Assembly (NCBI GenBank): GCA_027574665.1
Contig: CM050653.1
Location: 40,188,118-40,252,117, forward strand
Source of the DNA: Rhynochetos jubatus
Lineage: Eukaryota > Chordata > Aves > Eurypygiformes > Rhynochetidae
Direction of reading: 5' to 3'
Length of the DNA stretch: 64,000 nt
The notes below the pieces were generated by a model. The model searched no databases. It saw nothing but the letters and a program-made list of their open reading frames with translations, and had not been told where the DNA came from. Shown here piece after piece: positions 59,901 through 64,000 of this stretch. The position numbers and the translations under genes are program-made. Numbering within the stretch: position 1 is the stretch's first letter; each line of letters opens with the position of its first letter.

Positions 59901-62900
59901 CATTCTGTCTTTACCTTAACTGTGTTGTGCTGGGTTAATTCGTAGGTTTTGTGCTGTCGGGTCAACACTCAGCTGCGTATGATGGTTCTGCTATTTAGAA
60001 TTTTTTAGTTCTGTTGACAGTTGCTTTTGAAATGTAATTTTAAAAAAGCTTTATGTATGATGCTTCTGTATTCTCATGCACCAAACTGGATTAATTTTTT
60101 ACCAATTATTCCGAGTAACTTATATTCTTTTGTCTTCAGCATTCATTCTGAAAGTAATTCATGGAAATACTTGCATAAAAAAGAAAAGATACCTTGTTTT
60201 TCACTTCCATCATGTTTTGTTAGTGACAGGTACGCACCAAGCTTACATGAATTTGGACACTTTACAGTCCCAACAGTCTGTGATCCAGCAACCCTTCAAT
60301 GGTTTATTTTCGCCAAAGCACAGGAAGCAAGAGAGAATCTCAAGAGAAAGGAGGAGTAAGTGTTTGTGTGACTCTATACATTGAGCTCAAATCTTTGCAT
60401 GTCAAATGTGTTGTTTGGAGGAGAACTTTGAAGAATGTGTTTGTGCTCTTTTGGTGGAAAAAACCCTTCTGTTTGTAAAACAGAACTTTGCTGCTTAGTC
60501 AAAAGTTTCAGTGTTCAGCGAACACAGAGATGTTAGAAAATACCCATCGTTCACCTTGTACAAACAGTTGTACTTTATTCAGAAACAAAAGATTTTTTTG
60601 TTTACAAGACAAAATTACGTACTTTCTTTTTTACAACTATTTCCCCAAAAGGGAGGTGGGTTTTTTTTAAGGAAGACACCTTTTTATTGAAGAAGAAAAA
60701 CAACAAACTTCTATTAATGTCACTTGCATTGTGACAAGAAAGCAGTAAAATCTAAATTAATATAACAGAGACTGACTAGAGAGTTCTTGTTTCTAGTTGT
60801 TTGTAAGTTAGTTGAGGAAGAGATTAGTTAGCACCTAACAAGGGGAAGAAAAAAGAAGTGGGATAGAATGGTAAGAGCACATACCTCCTTGGTACTTTCT
60901 CACAGGTGAAAGTGAGATGAGAGAGGTGACAGTAGTGAGCCATCATACTATACTTAATGTTAAGTCCATGACTTGTAATATCCATCGGAAATGTGAATTT
61001 TGTTTGTGAGCTTGTATGTTGTATGCCTCGTGGAGGATTAGGAGCATGAAGTAGAGATGCTGGTTTTATTTTGAATAAAATACTGTGATAGGTACCTGCT
61101 GTTACTGCCCTTTCAGAGGGGTTGTTACTGCAAGTTTATTTTTCTGCTTTGAAAAGCTTTTAATGAGTTGTTGAGGCATCACATTGCCCTGGGTGTATAC
61201 ATAATGTGTATAGTTCCATGTACTGCTTTGTGAAGGTTGTTTCAGGCATGAGTTTTCCTGAAGGTTCTGTTGAGATCTGATTATTTGGGAGGATATGTTT
61301 TGGAGGTGGCTTTGGTAAAACATGGAAGTTTGTTGGAATTTTTCCATAACCCTAGCCCAGCTTTGAAGTTAAGCTGTTCTTGCCATGTGAGTTAAAACTG
61401 CTGAACAGCTCTCCACGTAGCTGTCCATATGTGACAGCTGGGAAAGCATTGTCTGTGCAGGTTGGAGGGATGTTGTAGCAAATGCATGTGTTGACATCTG
61501 GGTCACTCTCCTCAAAAAATCTCACACTACCCCACATTATAAAGACACTAATCCAGGAAAAATGTGGGGTTTTTTTCACTCTGTACTCCTGAGTTTCTGA
61601 CTGACTCCACTTGAGAAAATACTTGGACCTGGAAACATTATCTTATGTTAAGAGTGCTCAATAGATCTTCTTTCCCAACCCTCCCTTAATTGTCTAGTTT
61701 TTGAGCCAATTTACACTTCATGGCTCCAAAATATCCTGTGGCAGCAAATTGCACAGTTGAATGAAACATACCATGTGTATATGAGGGAGGGAAGGAGTAT
61801 TCTTTGTTTTATAGACCCATGGCCTGATGATTTCATTTGTCATTCTCTTGTGTGGTAGGAAATACAAACCAGCCATTCTGTATTTATCACCACTACTTTT
61901 TTTTTCTGGCTGTTTTATTTCCTTTTAGTTTTCTTTTTATTGAAGCTGAAAACTCCTTTTCCACTTAATGCTTCTGTGAACAGAACCCGACCTGTACTTC
62001 TGATTTTCCTTAGCCTCCCATGGTTGTTAAAGGGGCCCCGAGATAAAGGAAAATATTTTGAGATGTGCTGAATTTACTTTGCACCTGCAGATAAAAGTTT
62101 TACGTGCAGTCAGCAGTGTAGCTGGAATTCTGTATGACCTGATGCACTGGGGAGTTCAAATGCTGCTGCTCTAGAAAACTGTCTTATCTGTGTGGATAAT
62201 GTCAGCCTTCTAGTAATGCAGGATTTAGTATGAATGTGCTTTTCCTTTCCTTGCTTTTGTCAAGTATCAGTTGTGTATTGAGAGAGGTGTAAGCCTCCTG
62301 CTGGAAGTGACTGAAACTAAAGCTGCGGTTCTGGCTCTGTGCAGCTCACTCAGTATCCTTCCGGGGAACCTGAGTTTCACACAGCAGGAAAGCTTGGTGC
62401 TCAGGGGTCAGACCATGTGCTCAGTCTGGGTAGCTGTGTCTGCTGGATTCACATCCCAGTGGCTCTGCAAGCGTGCTGCTGCTTTACAGCCCCTGCCCTG
62501 TTCAGCACAGGGTCCGTGTTGTGGGGCAGCAGCGGTGCTGGTTCTGTAACCCAGCTGGCTCTGGAAGTACAGCTGGGTTAACGTGGCACAGCAGCCCCTG
62601 AGCTGGTAAGGCTTGCTGAACCTGTACTGTGTCGCAGTTCCAGTGACTCTTCGTTAACTCTGCACGTTAGCTTCATTGCTGAGGAGCTGCTGAAGAGTTT
62701 GCCATGTGGTGTCTTACCGCTCTCTGTATGGGGTGAACAGAAAAAAAATCATCTGCAAGCTATGAATTACATATTCATAGAATCATTTAGGTTGGAAAAT
62801 ACCTTTCTGGATTTGGTTGGACTGGATCTTATATTAAATGTGTTGATAACTTACTAATTGCAGAAGTATGAGTTGGGTCACTGTACCTGTCATCCATTGG

Positions 62901-63539
62901 TTTTGATGACGTGCAGGGCACCGGTCTTGATTGAGATGACAGAGTAGTTACTAATACAATTTTATTCCTAAAGGTTACACTTCCAAGGCTATTTTAAGTA
63001 CTTTCATCCCTTACATTAAAAGTGGAGCCTCATAAGATTTGTATTTTGGTATTTCCCCCGTTACCTGGTGAGCAGAATAACTCCATGGTGCAGGCTGTGA
63101 CTGTAGGCAGGCTGTTGCTCATAGGCGTGTAAGCGTGTTTCGTCTAGCCTCTGTGGTAGACATGGGTATCAGCCTGCACAGAAATCTCAGCTGTACTATC
63201 GCCAAACCTGAAGTGACACCTGTGTTTCCATGCATATAGCCTATATATACTTACCTCAAGGGGGTTTTGTAAGAGATCTAACTCTGTCACTGTATGTTGT
63301 CTTCACTTGCTAGGATGTTGATTACAGAAAAAGAGCTGATCGATACTTCCACTGAGAAGTTTTCTTTGGATCGGCTCTATAAGGAACCCAGTGTTTCCAG
63401 CGCGCAGATGATAGATTGTTGTAAGCGACTGCTAGAAGAATCGTTGCCGTACCTACAAGGCATGCACCTTTGCATTTCGCATTTCTACTCTGTGCTGCAG
63501 GATGGAGACCTGTGTATACCTTGGAACTGGAAAAACTGA
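44937..63539 (+). CDS. TCAIM: TCAIM, complete, ten coding exons
   Basis: T-cell activation inhibitor, mitochondrial: a matrix protein linked in mammals to lower mitochondrial ROS and T-cell activation and, in recent work I recall, acting as a J-type co-chaperone that lowers 2-oxoglutarate dehydrogenase. Exons: 44937-44965, 48086-48221, 48757-48910, 50054-50300, 51740-51862, 53998-54095, 56364-56455, 58615-58847, 60224-60355, 63314-63539. Joined they give 1,470 nt, 489 residues and a stop, with no internal stop; human is 496. The N-terminus ([16 protein letters not shown]) is basic and amphipathic, like a mitochondrial presequence. HPD lies at residues 44-46. The C-terminal half matches the conserved DUF4461-type region. 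Confidence 0.95.
48086..48221 (+). CDS. TCAIM: TCAIM coding exon 2, presequence and HPD motif
   Basis: The acceptor is ctttattag and the donor gagagg|gtaaga. It encodes [20 protein letters not shown], then [20 protein letters not shown]. The HPD tripeptide in helix-loop context is the hallmark of J-domains, which stimulate Hsp70 ATPase. It ends in phase 0. Confidence 0.92.
48757..48910 (+). CDS. TCAIM: TCAIM coding exon 3
   Basis: The acceptor is tttacacag and the donor cttcag|gtgctt. It encodes [20 protein letters not shown], then [15 protein letters not shown], the helix after HPD and the following strand. It ends one base into a Gly codon. Confidence 0.93.
50054..50300 (+). CDS. TCAIM: TCAIM coding exon 4
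   Basis: The acceptor is gtattttgcag and the donor ttgat|gtatgt. The 247-bp exon includes [20 protein letters not shown] and [20 protein letters not shown], both near-identical to my memory of the human protein. It ends after two bases of an Ile codon. Confidence 0.94.
51740..51862 (+). CDS. TCAIM: TCAIM coding exon 5
   Basis: The acceptor is ttctttcag and the donor atcag|gtaaca. It encodes [20 protein letters not shown], then the charged helix [20 protein letters not shown], probably coiled-coil. It ends with two bases (AG) of an Arg codon. Confidence 0.93.
52950..53247 (-). mobile_element. Endogenous retrovirus LTR fragment
   Basis: The segment follows the order of the common bird LTR family I recall, read on the opposite strand: tgtttattacggagagtgtc, atggtctggaatgtcccttt, cagttgtggtcacctgtcct, tgtgttatcagcactgttta, gaagaaaatttactccatcc and an end at cagtaca. 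The left part of the LTR is missing or too diverged. It lies in a TCAIM intron and is related by its terminal sequence to the LTR at 37008. Confidence 0.55.
53998..54095 (+). CDS. TCAIM: TCAIM coding exon 6
   Basis: The acceptor is ttttatttag and the donor gttaaag|gtattt. It encodes [20 protein letters not shown], a strongly conserved block, and ends one base into a Gly codon. An antisense CR1 copy starts about 50 bp downstream. Confidence 0.93.
54143..54738 (-). mobile_element. CR1 LINE, antisense, in TCAIM intron
   Basis: About 600 bp of CR1 3' region in reverse complement: it begins gaatcacagaacggtttggg and proceeds through tgccatgggcagggacaccc and tgctggccacgcttctctgg, stopping in the reverse-transcriptase coding tail. 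It is 5'-truncated, as usual. The minus-strand frame at 54535-54720 encodes [20 protein letters not shown], a typical CR1 ORF2 end. Confidence 0.94.
56364..56455 (+). CDS. TCAIM: TCAIM coding exon 7
   Basis: The acceptor is ccatctttag and the donor accaaa|gtaaga. It encodes [20 protein letters not shown] and [11 protein letters not shown], the histidine-rich conserved core of the C-terminal domain. Phase 0 at its end. Confidence 0.93.
58615..58847 (+). CDS. TCAIM: TCAIM coding exon 8
   Basis: The acceptor is gcttgttgacag and the donor ggaaag|gtaagt. The 233-bp exon encodes [40 protein letters not shown] and [14 protein letters not shown]. It ends with two bases of a split codon. Confidence 0.94.
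58965..59798 (-). mobile_element. CR1 LINE, antisense, longest copy
   Basis: About 830 bp of CR1 in reverse complement. The minus-strand frame 59354-59746 is still open for 130 codons and encodes the end of the CR1 ORF2 reverse transcriptase region, including [20 protein letters not shown] and [20 protein letters not shown], followed by frame breaks nearer the 3' end. It lies in the TCAIM intron between coding exons 8 and 9 and appears to be one of the youngest CR1 copies here. Confidence 0.95.
60224..60355 (+). CDS. TCAIM: TCAIM coding exon 9 (two possible acceptors)
   Basis: With the acceptor gttttgttag the junction reads [17 protein letters not shown]; human has [10 protein letters not shown], so this site is preferred. 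Six bases downstream, gtgacag|g would also keep the frame and skip Ser-Asp. The exon continues to [16 protein letters not shown] and the donor gagga|gtaagt. Confidence 0.88.
60356..63313 (+). other. TCAIM last intron
   Basis: A 2,958-bp intron with one CR1 scrap at 62774-62812. The region 62100-62640 is somewhat richer in G and C, but I recognise no exon in it. Confidence 0.55.
62774..62812 (-). mobile_element. CR1 LINE scrap
   Basis: attcatagaatcatttaggt followed by tggaaaatacctt matches the terminal CR1 sequence in antisense. Only about 40 bp are recognisable. Confidence 0.65.
63314..63539 (+). CDS. TCAIM: TCAIM last coding exon
   Basis: The acceptor is cacttgctag. It completes Glu and encodes [20 protein letters not shown], then [20 protein letters not shown] and [13 protein letters not shown], with TGA at 63537-63539. 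Human TCAIM, as I recall it, continues a few residues past WNWKN, so this C-terminus is slightly shorter. Confidence 0.93.
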
Positions 63540-64000
63540 GGACATATCTGATAATCAGATGAATTGTTTATTTTCTGTAAGAGGTTATAAATATGAATGT
63601 TTTTAAGAGTAAATTATTTAAATCTGTATTTTGATATCAGTATTCAACCCACAAATTTTCTTCTAACTGCTGCTCAAGAAGGATTGTAGTCCTAGATGCT
63701 TGGCACAACGTGCAGTTATCGCCAGTTCTGGGAAAGACATCTCTACGTTCTCCATACTGCTGTAGGAGTCCTGGTGTATGGTAGCAGTTGTGAAACCGCA
63801 TTTTTGTAGTGAATTACGAGAGTACATTAAATTGCAAGTCTGCAAAAATGTGCGTGTGTATTTTTAATATACATGAATATTGCCAGATGGATCATCTTAA
63901 AGAGTGCACTACTCAAGCAGTCATTACCTTGGTCTCTACGGTAGAGTTTCATCTGTTGGTCCAATATCATTGCCTTAGAATTTCAGAATACACCAGCTGT
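63540..64000 (+). other. TCAIM: TCAIM 3' UTR and downstream
   Basis: AT-rich sequence after the stop. The nearest plausible poly(A) signal is the ATTAAA variant at 63826-63831; no AATAAA is seen before it. The end of the transcript is not fixed. Confidence 0.45.

Noticed and set aside
62271-62581. Possible alternative exon in a GC-richer part of the last TCAIM intron
   Set aside because: No splice sites keep the frame, and the exon 9 to exon 10 join already matches the human protein.

Overview
The window looks like a piece of a bird nuclear genome. It is AT-rich, its genes are split by GT-AG introns, and it carries several copies of the CR1 LINE (recognisable by the terminal 'tagaatcatagaatggtttggg' type sequence in either orientation) and LTRs of avian endogenous retrovirus types. 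Nothing in it is prokaryotic: no operons, CRISPR arrays or phage-like modules. Most short open frames are chance readings of introns and repeats.

Two protein-coding genes lie head to tail on the + strand. The first, 715-36481, is TOPAZ1, a germ-cell protein. I could join 19 coding exons by hand. They stay in one frame through 18 introns to a stop and give about 1,597 residues; the first exon, with the start codon, must lie left of the window. One 2.5-kb exon encodes a long basic, probably disordered N-terminal half. Eighteen small exons then encode a CCCH-like zinc motif and a long alpha-helical, PPR/TPR-like C-terminal half. The second gene, about 43080-63539, is TCAIM, a mitochondrial protein with a J-domain-like HPD motif. 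It is complete: ten coding exons give 489 residues, and the promoter lies in a GC-rich, CpG-dense island at 42.9-43.6 kb. I recall the same order and orientation (TOPAZ1 then TCAIM) at human 3p21, which supports both calls. The two genes have unrelated roles; they are neighbours by synteny, not a functional cassette.

Layout: 1-714 intron; 715-36481 TOPAZ1; 36482-42900 intergenic, with two solo LTRs that have recognisable target-site duplications (37008-37511 and 40322-40975), a CR1 tail, an unassigned stretch at 37.5-39.97 kb, a cluster of octamer motifs near 42.0-42.2 kb, and a CR1 copy abutting the TCAIM promoter; 43.0-63.9 kb TCAIM with two long antisense CR1 copies and an LTR fragment in introns.

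I found no undescribed molecular system. The least explained parts are a purine-rich minus-strand block with broken but coding-like frames inside a TOPAZ1 intron (about 27450-30690) and a similar stretch at 37.5-39.5 kb. Exon limits were set by eye from splice consensus and frame. Family names come from recalled protein similarity, with no database search.
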